Shown: piece after piece, positions 53,128-60,841 of the stretch
How the letters are laid out: each line of letters opens with the position of its first letter
Numbering within the stretch: position 1 is the first letter of the stretch
Assembly: GCA_900167215.1 (NCBI GenBank)
Contig: FUZS01000003.1
Location: 62,001 to 126,000, forward strand
Length of the DNA: 64,000 bases
Direction: 5' to 3'
Origin: [Eubacterium] yurii
GTDB taxonomy: Bacteria; Bacillota; Clostridia; Peptostreptococcales; Filifactoraceae
The notes under the pieces: generated by a model
Seen by the model: only the letters and a program-made list of their open reading frames with translations
The model's database searches: none
What the model was told of the DNA's origin: nothing
Position numbers and translations under genes: made by a program

Positions 53128-54033
53128 ATGGAGAGAAAAAGAGATTTTAAACCCTGTGTCTTGTGGGTAGGCGGAGATGCCTTTGTACAGATAGTGGATA
53201 TAAAATTAAAAAACTTAAAATCTGAATTGTTACTTGAAATAAAAGTAATAAATAAACTTCATTTTACACTCACAAAAATTGAATATGAAGTGTTTTTTTA
53301 TGATTCTAATGAAATAAAACTAAATGAAGAAGTAATTCTTATAAGTGGTGAAGAAGTAAGTGTACATCAAGATGAGATAGGATTAGCTTCTTCATATGAT
53401 ATAAGCAAAAAATTTCCAGGTGCAAGAAGAGCTGAAGTAAAGATAATAAAAGCTTATTTTGATGATGGTAAGTCTATTGAATTAGAATATGAAAATATGG
53501 AAAAATTTGCCATAAATGATTTAGAAGAAAAAGACTTAAAACTACTTAGAAAAGCTGCAGGAAATGATGCCATATGTTTACCTGCAAAATTGACAATGAA
53601 TTGGAGATGTGTTTGCGGATATTTCAATGGTGATGAATCAACATTTTGTAACAATTGCAGCAGAGAAAAAAATCAGGTCTTATCTGATTACAGATCTATA
53701 GAGTATATAAAAGAAAAGATAGAAAGAGAGCTCCTATCTCAAATAGATGCTGATATAGAAATGAGTCCTATAGAAATACCTGTAGAAATAGATTTAAAAG
53801 AAGAAATTAATGAAGATAAACAAGAGGAAAAGATAGAAGTTATTGAAATAAAAGAAGAAGTAAGTATTGAGCCAGAAGAAAAGGAAGAAGATGTACCAAA
53901 AAAAGAAAGAGTTGATGTAAGGGGAGAATTAAGAGATTATTTTGCAAATGTAAATAAGAAATTGCTCTTTGTCTTACTTATGTCAGGAATATTCCTTGCT
54001 TCATCAATCTTCATATTTTTTTCAAGGTTATAG
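53128..54033 (+). CDS. Uncharacterised zinc-ribbon protein with C-terminal membrane anchor
   Basis: I do not recognise a named family. The 301 residues comprise a predicted beta-rich N-terminal domain (about 10-135, alternating hydrophobics such as VQIVDIKLKNLKSELLLEI), a zinc ribbon WRCVCGYFNGDESTFCNNC near 161-178 (two Cys pairs), an acidic Glu/Lys-rich linker (about 200-270), and one hydrophobic helix LLFVLLMSGIFLASSIFIFF at the very end. With no signal peptide, it is probably tail-anchored with the bulk in the cytoplasm. I start at ATG 53128 after TTGGAG. It is followed after 29 bases by the Rrf2 gene. Confidence 0.75.
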   Translation: MERKRDFKPCVLWVGGDAFVQIVDIKLKNLKSELLLEIKVINKLHFTLTKIEYEVFFYDSNEIKLNEEVILISGEEVSVHQDEIGLASSYDISKKFPGARRAEVKIIKAYFDDGKSIELEYENMEKFAINDLEEKDLKLLRKAAGNDAICLPAKLTMNWRCVCGYFNGDESTFCNNCSREKNQVLSDYRSIEYIKEKIERELLSQIDADIEMSPIEIPVEIDLKEEINEDKQEEKIEVIEIKEEVSIEPEEKEEDVPKKERVDVRGELRDYFANVNKKLLFVLLMSGIFLASSIFIFFSRL

Positions 54034-54062
54034 AAAATATATTTTATTAATGAGAGGTTATT

Positions 54063-54458
54063 ATGAGAATAACACAAGAGACAGATTATGCATTAAGAAT
54101 ATTGGATTATCTCTCTGCTACTGATAAGGAGATAGTAGGTGCAAGTGTATTATCCGAAGATCTCAATATACCTGTAAGATTTGCTCTGAAAATACTGAGA
54201 AAATTGAATTTGTACGGAATTACAAAGGCAAACAGAGGGGTCAGTGGAGGCTATTTTTTGTTGATGAAGCCGGAAGATATAAACTATAAGATGGTTGTAG
54301 AAGCAATTGAAGGTGAAATATACATCAACAAATGTCTTCAAGATAGGGCTTGTTGTAATAGGAGGATGAAAAAGGATACTTGTATAATAAACAAAAATTT
54401 GAGAAGTATTCAAGAGGTACTAAATAACGAATTAGAAAAGTACAATTTTGGTAATTAA
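54063..54458 (+). CDS. Rrf2 family transcriptional regulator, probable iron-sulfur sensor
   Basis: A 131-residue winged-helix regulator. It begins MRITQETDYALRILDYLSA, has the DNA-recognition region IPVRFALKILRKLNLYGI and the wing ANRGVSGGYFLL. Four Cys lie near residues 92-108 (CLQDRACCNRRMKKDTC). Three of these at spacing C-x5-C-x9-C resemble the cluster ligands of IscR and NsrR, so it may sense iron-sulfur status, NO or oxygen. The next gene starts just past its stop and encodes a radical-SAM protein that needs a 4Fe-4S cluster. No isc/suf genes are near. Confidence 0.88.
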   Translation: MRITQETDYALRILDYLSATDKEIVGASVLSEDLNIPVRFALKILRKLNLYGITKANRGVSGGYFLLMKPEDINYKMVVEAIEGEIYINKCLQDRACCNRRMKKDTCIINKNLRSIQEVLNNELEKYNFGN

Positions 54459-54459
54459 G

Positions 54460-56184
54460 ATGAAAATATTGCTTACTACTTTAAATTCAAAATATATTCA
54501 TTCAGCACTTTCCTTAAAATATATTTATAATAATATAGAAGATATAGATGGAGTTAGAGTCTGTATAAAAGAATATACAATTAATGAAAATCTACAAGAC
54601 ATATTTGCTGATATATTCTCAGATACATATGATTTAATTGCTTTTTCCTGTTATATCTGGAATATTGAGTATATAATCAAACTTTGTAATGATATAAAAA
54701 TTTCTGATAATAATATAAAAATATTATTGGGAGGGCCCGAAGTAAGTTATGAATCTTATGAGTTTATGTCTAAATTTGGCTTTGCAGATTTTATCATAAG
54801 AGATGAGGGAGAAGTAATATTTAGGAAGTTTGTTAAAGCTTACATTTCAAATAAAGATTTTTCAAATATACCATCGTTTTTATATAGGATAAACGGCAAT
54901 ATTACAGAAAATCCTTATGAAGCACCGATAGATAATTTGGCGCTTATTAAGGGAGCTTATGATATATTTAATGAAGATGATGTTAAAGATAAGATAGTGT
55001 ATTATGAGACATCAAGAGGCTGTTCATATAACTGCGCTTATTGTCTTTCATCCATAACTAAAAAGGTAAGATTCTTTCCTTATGAAAAAGTTATTACAGA
55101 TATCAAAAAGATTGTGGATGCAGGTGCAAAACAGATAAAATTTGTAGATAGGACTTTTAATTTTGATAAAAAAAGGACTATCGAAATAATAAAGTATCTA
55201 TGTAGTATAGATAATGGAAGTATAAATTTTCATTTTGAAATAACAGCTCATATTTTACAAGATGACTTACTTGACATACTAAAAAATGTAAGACAAGGCT
55301 TATTTCAGTTTGAAATAGGTGTTCAATCAACAAATAAACAAACAATTAAAAGTGTAAATAGAATAGATAATTTTGATAAAATTAGAGAAAAAGTAATAAA
55401 AATAAAGTCTTTTGGAAATATTCATCAACATCTTGATTTAATAGTTGGACTTCCTTATGAAGATATTGTAAGTTTAAAAAAGTCTTTTAATGATGTTATG
55501 GTTCTAAGACCTGACAATTTGCAATTAGGATTTTTGAAAGTTCTTAAAGGCTCTCCAATTAAGTCGATGGTTGATGAATATGATATAAAATACAGAGATT
55601 ACTCACCGTATGAAGTAATAAGTACCAAATTTATAACTTATAAAGAGATAATAATGTTGAAGTTAATGGAAGAAATGATTGAAGATTATTATAACTCAAT
55701 GACTTATAATTATTCTATCAACTATGTTTTTGATATATTTGATGGTGATTATTTTGATTTTTTTGAAAAATTTGCGGAATTTAAAAAGAAAAACTCCTAT
55801 AACAAAAATCTCTCTCGTGATTCCAGATTTTTATTATTATATGAGTTTATTAAAACTATCTTAGATATCTATGATTTCAAAGCTTTTAGAGAATTTTTAA
55901 GACTTGACTTTTTGTTGATGGGAAGAAATAGAAATATACCGCTATTTCTTTCAAACAATAGTATTAGTCCAGTTGAAAAAAAGGAGAAAATTATAAATTT
56001 TTTAGAAAGAGAAAATATTGAAGTAATCAATAAAAATAACTTAACAATAGAAAGTTTTGATATTGATATTGAGCTTTATAAGATTAAGAAGCAGATATTA
56101 TATACAAAGACTTATGTTATATTTGACTATAATAGAGATAAAGACTTTAAAAATATGGCAATTCATTATTTTTTAAAAGACTAA
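54460..56184 (+). CDS. B12-binding-domain radical SAM protein
   Basis: A 574-residue protein. The N-terminal cobalamin-binding-like Rossmann domain (about 1-135) begins KILLTTLNSKYIHSALSLKY, with LIAFSCYIWN and ILLGGPEVSYE. The radical-SAM domain (about 175-400) has the cluster motif GCSYNCAYC (C188, C192, C195). A C-terminal helical part of DUF4080 type follows. It closely resembles the widespread Firmicute group of B12-binding radical SAM proteins of unknown substrate. I start at ATG 54460, one base after the Rrf2 stop; an in-frame TTG at 54448 overlaps that gene. Confidence 0.88.
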   Translation: MKILLTTLNSKYIHSALSLKYIYNNIEDIDGVRVCIKEYTINENLQDIFADIFSDTYDLIAFSCYIWNIEYIIKLCNDIKISDNNIKILLGGPEVSYESYEFMSKFGFADFIIRDEGEVIFRKFVKAYISNKDFSNIPSFLYRINGNITENPYEAPIDNLALIKGAYDIFNEDDVKDKIVYYETSRGCSYNCAYCLSSITKKVRFFPYEKVITDIKKIVDAGAKQIKFVDRTFNFDKKRTIEIIKYLCSIDNGSINFHFEITAHILQDDLLDILKNVRQGLFQFEIGVQSTNKQTIKSVNRIDNFDKIREKVIKIKSFGNIHQHLDLIVGLPYEDIVSLKKSFNDVMVLRPDNLQLGFLKVLKGSPIKSMVDEYDIKYRDYSPYEVISTKFITYKEIIMLKLMEEMIEDYYNSMTYNYSINYVFDIFDGDYFDFFEKFAEFKKKNSYNKNLSRDSRFLLLYEFIKTILDIYDFKAFREFLRLDFLLMGRNRNIPLFLSNNSISPVEKKEKIINFLERENIEVINKNNLTIESFDIDIELYKIKKQILYTKTYVIFDYNRDKDFKNMAIHYFLKD

Positions 56185-56207
56185 AAAAGGAGCCTTAAAT
56201 GGCTCCT
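56183..56207 (-). terminator. Terminator for the minus-strand rnmV operon
   Basis: AGGAGCC at 56188-56194 pairs with GGCTCCT at 56201-56207. On the minus strand it is followed by six T. It begins at the stop codon of the converging radical-SAM gene. Confidence 0.7.
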
Positions 56208-56246
56208 GTCATATAGTTATTATAATTGAAGATTTAATACATATAG

Positions 56247-56795
56247 TTATATTCTTGAAATTGCCTCTATAAACTCTTCATATGTTATATCAAAATTGTT
56301 TAATCTGGATAAAAACTGTTTTGAATTACAATATCCTATACCTAATATTCTACCAAGTTTATCCCTTTTTTCTGATGAATTGGCTTCACCCTGCAAACCG
56401 TACTCAAACATATCTTTGATTGTAAATATATCTTTTCTTGTACTCCTTACACATCTTGCCTTGTTCAATGCTTCTATTATTGCATTTACATCAGAATTTT
56501 CTACACCTATATCTCCATTTTTAGTACTTTGTTCCCTTGGAATAAAGGCATGCTTACATTTTTGAGAGCCTACAAGTTTTTCTACTCTTTTCCTTATGAC
56601 CTCACCGGCATAGTCAGAATCGGTTAATACTATTATATTTTTTTTCTCAGCAGCTTTTTTTATTAGATTCCTTTCTTTTGCATCCAAGGAGTATCCATTT
56701 GTTACTAAGATTTGAGCATCTACTGCTTTTTTAACAGCTGAGACATCATCTTTTCCTTCAACTACGATTATTTCCTCTATCTTTAACTTTTCCAA
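56247..56795 (-). CDS. rnmV: Ribonuclease M5
   Basis: Toprim-domain endonuclease that matures 5S rRNA in Firmicutes. At 182 residues it shows EEIIVVEGKDDVSAVKKA with the Toprim Glu, then IIVLTDSDYAGEVIRKRVE with the Asp-x-Asp metal site, AFIPREQS, and GVENSDVNAIIEAL as in the family. The start is TTG (complement of 56793-56795), with AGGAGA upstream inside the end of the previous gene. The usual partner ksgA is absent; instead it follows a flippase-like membrane gene by one base. Confidence 0.92.
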   Translation of the reverse strand: MEKLKIEEIIVVEGKDDVSAVKKAVDAQILVTNGYSLDAKERNLIKKAAEKKNIIVLTDSDYAGEVIRKRVEKLVGSQKCKHAFIPREQSTKNGDIGVENSDVNAIIEALNKARCVRSTRKDIFTIKDMFEYGLQGEANSSEKRDKLGRILGIGYCNSKQFLSRLNNFDITYEEFIEAISRI

Positions 56796-56796
56796 A

Positions 56797-57843
56797 CTAT
56801 TCTCCTATATCTTCTTTATGTTTGAATATATATTTACCGAAAGATACAAAAAATGCTAAGGCACTAATTATAAATAACATATAGAAATTTATTACTCTTG
56901 TAAGCATCACAGCTTCTGAAATGATATTTTTTGAGTAAATAATCAAAAATAGAAACCTTAATAGTTTTTCGCTGACTCCTATAGCTCCTGGTAGTGGAAC
57001 AGAGGATACTGAAACATAGGCTAATGCCTGTAAAAATAAGACCTGATAATAAGGGGCACTGTTAAAACCGAGTGCTAAGTATACTATATAAGAAATGCTG
57101 TATAATGACAATATTTGTAGTGTTTCAACTAAAAGCACCTTTAAAATCAACAGTTTATTAGTCTTAATAAACATTGCGCTCTTTCTATATTCTTCGAGTG
57201 ATTTAACGACACTTTTTCTCTTGTTGTTCTTATCTTTTATCAAAGATAATTTAGCAATTGTAAAAAAAGAAATTTTTTTGATATATATTACAAATCTTCT
57301 TGAAAAGATAACAAAAAATATAAATAAAAATACAATGGAATTAGAAATAAGTCCAGCATATATTATCCAAACATCCACACCTTTTTTTGAAAATATATAA
57401 TTATAATTTAGAAAAAATCCTATTATAGCCATACAGATACTTATAAGTTGAAAAGCACATAATTCAATCATAAGTATGATTGAAGAGTGGGAAACCTTTA
57501 TTCCGTCAGTCTTCATTACTACCATTTGCATAGGTTGACCTCCTGTAGCAGATGGAGTAAGTCCGCTAAAAAAATATCCGGTAAATGCATAGTTTATAGT
57601 TTTAAAAATATTTGTCTTGTATCCAAAAAATTCCAACATAGACTTAGTATTAAATCCTTCGCAAATCATATAAATCAAAGATAATACTATTCCAAATGCC
57701 AAAACTCTCTTATCAGAATTTAAGAAGGCGTAAATTACTTCTTTTCTACTGAAACCACGCAACAAATATCTAAAAGTTATATAAATAAGAATAAGCATTA
57801 TCAATATATTACGTGGTATATTTTTTACAAATTTATTTTTCAT
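56797..57843 (-). CDS. Flippase-like (LPG synthase TM, UPF0104) membrane protein
   Basis: A 348-residue protein with about eight membrane helices. Family landmarks are FSGLTPSATGGQPMQMVVMK near residues 93-112 and SVPLPGAIGVSEKLLRFLFL near 294. This matches the lysylphosphatidylglycerol-synthase/flippase transmembrane family (PF03706). The soluble lysyl-transferase domain of MprF is missing, so it is not a complete LPG synthase. Stand-alone members are suspected lipid or polyprenol-linked transport proteins, but the substrate is unknown. It is first in a two-gene minus-strand operon with rnmV. Confidence 0.88.
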   Translation of the reverse strand: MKNKFVKNIPRNILIMLILIYITFRYLLRGFSRKEVIYAFLNSDKRVLAFGIVLSLIYMICEGFNTKSMLEFFGYKTNIFKTINYAFTGYFFSGLTPSATGGQPMQMVVMKTDGIKVSHSSIILMIELCAFQLISICMAIIGFFLNYNYIFSKKGVDVWIIYAGLISNSIVFLFIFFVIFSRRFVIYIKKISFFTIAKLSLIKDKNNKRKSVVKSLEEYRKSAMFIKTNKLLILKVLLVETLQILSLYSISYIVYLALGFNSAPYYQVLFLQALAYVSVSSVPLPGAIGVSEKLLRFLFLIIYSKNIISEAVMLTRVINFYMLFIISALAFFVSFGKYIFKHKEDIGE

Positions 57844-58022
57844 ATCATCCTACTTTAGTAATAAAGTGAAAAAATTTTATCAGTTAAGATAATAATATAT
57901 AATTATTAAAAATTTCTTAATAATACTATAAATATGACTTAATATCAAGTTAATTTTGATTGTAATACTAATCTGTAAATTGCAATTGTAAAGTGAAAAA
58001 CTATGCAATCTATTTAAAAAAG

Positions 58023-58052
58023 TTGAAAGTTTTTCCTAAATTGTGGTATACT
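58023..58052 (+). promoter_or_regulatory. Extended -10 promoter of the GGDEF-EAL gene
   Basis: TTGAAA at 58023-58028, an 18-base spacer and TATACT at 58047-58052 preceded by TGG. Predicted transcription start is near 58059. Confidence 0.55.
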
Positions 58053-58074
58053 ATTAAGGGAATTCAAAGATCGA

Positions 58075-58104
58075 AAAGTATTATTTTTATATAATGCTTT
58101 TTTT
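58075..58104 (+). terminator. Terminator-like hairpin in the 5' leader of the GGDEF-EAL gene
   Basis: AAAGTATTA at 58075-58083 pairs with TAATGCTTT at 58092-58100 (one G-T pair), and the T-run continues to 58104. It lies between the promoter and the start codon, so it could act as an attenuator. The stem is AT-rich and may be weak. Confidence 0.4.
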
Positions 58105-58148
58105 AATATAACTATAGTAATTATAACATGAATTTGAGGTTTTATTTA

Positions 58149-60617
58149 ATGTATTTATTTTTTTTAATTTCTATTTTATTTATCTGCGGTTCTTTTGCTT
58201 TGTACCATGGACAAAAGTTATATAACCTCATAAAGAATAATTTGATATCCAGACTATACTTTACATTATGTATTTTGTTTGCATGTATCTCTTTATTATC
58301 CGGATTAGTCTATATTTCCGGTAATAACAATTTAATTGTTAAATTATTTTATTTTGAGTATTATAGCTATACAACAATTTTATATATTTTGTATGCTATA
58401 ATATATCTTGTTGAACAAAAATCAGACAAAAAGAATGTAAAAAAATTACAACTTATGATATTAATACCTATTGTATATATTCTTTTGTTTTATTTAAATA
58501 AGGATATTTTATTAGAAAATGAATTTAAAGGCAATTTTTTTATTTATTTTGTCTTTTCATCATATTTTTTTGTTATTCTATTATTAACGGTCAAAAAAAT
58601 ATTTAATAAAAATTTCGTTTTATTGTCAGTTGAAGACTTTGCAAACAAGCCAATATATCTTGTGATTTCTTTAGCGCTATTTGTAATAGGGTATATTTTC
58701 CACATTATTTTTTCCGGAAATATTAATTATGTAAACAAATTATTGATAACTTTACCGTTGTTTTCCTCAATAATTTTACTTGGAGAAATGATAGTAAAGA
58801 TAATTAAATATGATGCATACTGTAAAGATGTATTAGAAAATTCAATATATAATATGAATCAGGCTCTTGTAATAACAGATTTTAATGGAAAAATTATTTT
58901 TTCAAGTAAGAAATTTGCAGATCTTTTTGGGAATAATTATATTGGACATAGTATGAATGATTTCATAATTTCAAGAAATTTTTTTGATAATAAACCTTCA
59001 GAAGATGAATACTACAGGTCATTTTTAAATATTAATGATAAAACAGTTGAAGTTATGATAAAATATATTGATATATTAAATAAGTTTGACACTTTAACTA
59101 ATAGAGTATTTATAGTTCAGTCGATTAAGCCAATAATAGAAATAAATGAAAGATTAAGAAAATTAAGGAGAAAACTGGATAAGGCATTTAACGATGAGCG
59201 TAAAAGGCTTGAAAAAAGAAATAGAGAACTCAAAGAAAATTTGATTAATAAAGAATCTATAGAATATCAGATAAGGGATATTTTTTGTTATGATACGTTG
59301 ACAGGCCTTTATAATAGAGGATATTTCGTTCAGAATATAGAACAGGTTCTAAATGAAGATAGTACAAAGAATCATGCTTTAATGTTTATTGATTTAGATG
59401 GATTTAAAAGTATTAACGACTCACTTGGACACAGTTATGGTGATGATGTCATAATAGAAATAGGGAAAAGGCTAAGGAATAATTATAAATATAAGAATGT
59501 CATTACTTCCAGATTTGCTGGAGATGAATTTGTACTATTTTTTAGGGATGTACCTAATGATATTTTTGTTTCTGTAAATGCTCAAGAAATTATCGATATG
59601 GTAAAAGATCCTGTATATTTTGAATCTGCAAAAGTTCATCTTTCAGCTTCCATAGGTATAGCGATGTATCCTAAAGATGGAGAAAATGTAGGAGATTTGA
59701 TGAAAAATGCTGAAACTGCAATGTATGAGTCAAAAGAAAATGGAAGAGGACAGTATAATTTCTTTGAAGAAAAGTTTAAATGGAGAATACAAGACGAGTT
59801 TAACCTTACAAAAAATTTAATAGGTGCAGTACCAAATAAAGAACTTATATTATTTTATCAGCCACAGATACTCATTAAAGATGAGATTGCAAATGTAATA
59901 GGTTTTGAATCATTAATGCGATGGAAAAAAGATGGAGAGATTAGGCTCCCAGGAACTTTCATTCCTGTAGCAGAAAAGACAAATATAATTTCAGATATGG
60001 GGAAATGGGCTATTTCAGAGGCATGTAATCAATGGAAAAGCTGGTATGAAACCTATGGTAAGAAGATAAAAATAGCTATTAACTTGTCTGCAAATCAATT
60101 GATGAATCCTATGCTTGAAGACGAGGTTGCCACAGCTTTATTAAATTCAAAAGCAGATCCATCATGTATTGAGCTTGAAATAACAGAATCTGCAATAGTG
60201 AAAAATATGAAGCAGTCAATTGCTAAATTAAATTCGCTTAAATCTTATGGAGTAAAGATATCTATAGATGATTTTGGTACAAAATACTCAACTTTTAGTT
60301 ATTTGAAAGAACTGCCGGTAGACAAAATTAAGATAGATATGAATTTCATACATGGGATAGGTAAGAGCAGGATTGACGAGGCAATAATACTTTCTTTAAT
60401 AAGCTTGAGTAAAGAGCTCAACATAGAAATCATAGCAGAAGGAGTTGAAACTGAGGAGCAACTTAATTTTTTGACTGCAAATGGATGTAATATGATACAA
60501 GGCTTTTATTTTTTCTCGGCTTTACCGGTTGAAACTGTTGAAAGTGAGTTCGAAGGAGAAAGCATAATTAATTCTCATAATATATTTGAATTGAAACAAA
60601 GAGATTTAAAAATATAA
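58149..60617 (+). CDS. Membrane-bound GGDEF-EAL protein (c-di-GMP turnover)
   Basis: An 822-residue bifunctional-layout signalling protein. About seven N-terminal membrane helices (residues 1-215) are followed by a PAS-like domain (about 225-330, QALVITDFNGKIIFSS), a short coiled coil (about 335-375), a GGDEF domain with RFAGDEFVLF (A457-F461), and an EAL domain beginning FESLMRW (E587). AGDEF is an accepted active variant. In the EAL domain NLSANQL, LEITESA, IDDFGTKYS and EGVET keep the catalytic residues. It can plausibly make and break c-di-GMP. I start at ATG 58149 because TTGAGGT precedes it; an in-frame ATG at 58128 lacks a site. Confidence 0.93.
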   Translation: MYLFFLISILFICGSFALYHGQKLYNLIKNNLISRLYFTLCILFACISLLSGLVYISGNNNLIVKLFYFEYYSYTTILYILYAIIYLVEQKSDKKNVKKLQLMILIPIVYILLFYLNKDILLENEFKGNFFIYFVFSSYFFVILLLTVKKIFNKNFVLLSVEDFANKPIYLVISLALFVIGYIFHIIFSGNINYVNKLLITLPLFSSIILLGEMIVKIIKYDAYCKDVLENSIYNMNQALVITDFNGKIIFSSKKFADLFGNNYIGHSMNDFIISRNFFDNKPSEDEYYRSFLNINDKTVEVMIKYIDILNKFDTLTNRVFIVQSIKPIIEINERLRKLRRKLDKAFNDERKRLEKRNRELKENLINKESIEYQIRDIFCYDTLTGLYNRGYFVQNIEQVLNEDSTKNHALMFIDLDGFKSINDSLGHSYGDDVIIEIGKRLRNNYKYKNVITSRFAGDEFVLFFRDVPNDIFVSVNAQEIIDMVKDPVYFESAKVHLSASIGIAMYPKDGENVGDLMKNAETAMYESKENGRGQYNFFEEKFKWRIQDEFNLTKNLIGAVPNKELILFYQPQILIKDEIANVIGFESLMRWKKDGEIRLPGTFIPVAEKTNIISDMGKWAISEACNQWKSWYETYGKKIKIAINLSANQLMNPMLEDEVATALLNSKADPSCIELEITESAIVKNMKQSIAKLNSLKSYGVKISIDDFGTKYSTFSYLKELPVDKIKIDMNFIHGIGKSRIDEAIILSLISLSKELNIEIIAEGVETEEQLNFLTANGCNMIQGFYFFSALPVETVESEFEGESIINSHNIFELKQRDLKI

Positions 60618-60654
60618 TATTTTTGTAATTTTACTTGAAAAATATTATATTTTA
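60613..60654 (+). terminator. AT-only terminator overlapping the GGDEF-EAL stop codon
   Basis: TATAATATTTTT at 60613-60624 pairs perfectly with AAAAATATTATA at 60638-60649, followed by TTTT. The stem includes the stop codon TAA at 60615-60617. Confidence 0.55.
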
Positions 60655-60841
60655 AGGTAGTATAAAATGTCATTGATTAATCTATGACTATGAATGTTTG
60701 GGGTATTATTTGTAAATAAGTTTATTTTTGCTTTTTTATAGTATAATGGCTTCGTTTCTTATGATGATTCTATATTTTTTTGATGTCATATTTTGAATTT
60801 TTTATTATATTTTATAAAAACAAAAAGAAAAGAGGATAAAA

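Larger units (their letters stand above)
57844..58148. other. Divergent gap with promoter and leader hairpin before the GGDEF-EAL gene
   Basis: 305 noncoding bases separate two divergent genes. On the plus strand there is an extended -10 promoter (58023-58052) and then a hairpin with a T-run (58075-58104), described separately. I see no clear minus-strand promoter for the flippase gene. Confidence 0.5.

Noticed and set aside
56797-57843. Complete MprF lysylphosphatidylglycerol synthase
   Set aside because: Only the membrane flippase-like part is present; the soluble aminoacyl-transferase domain is missing.
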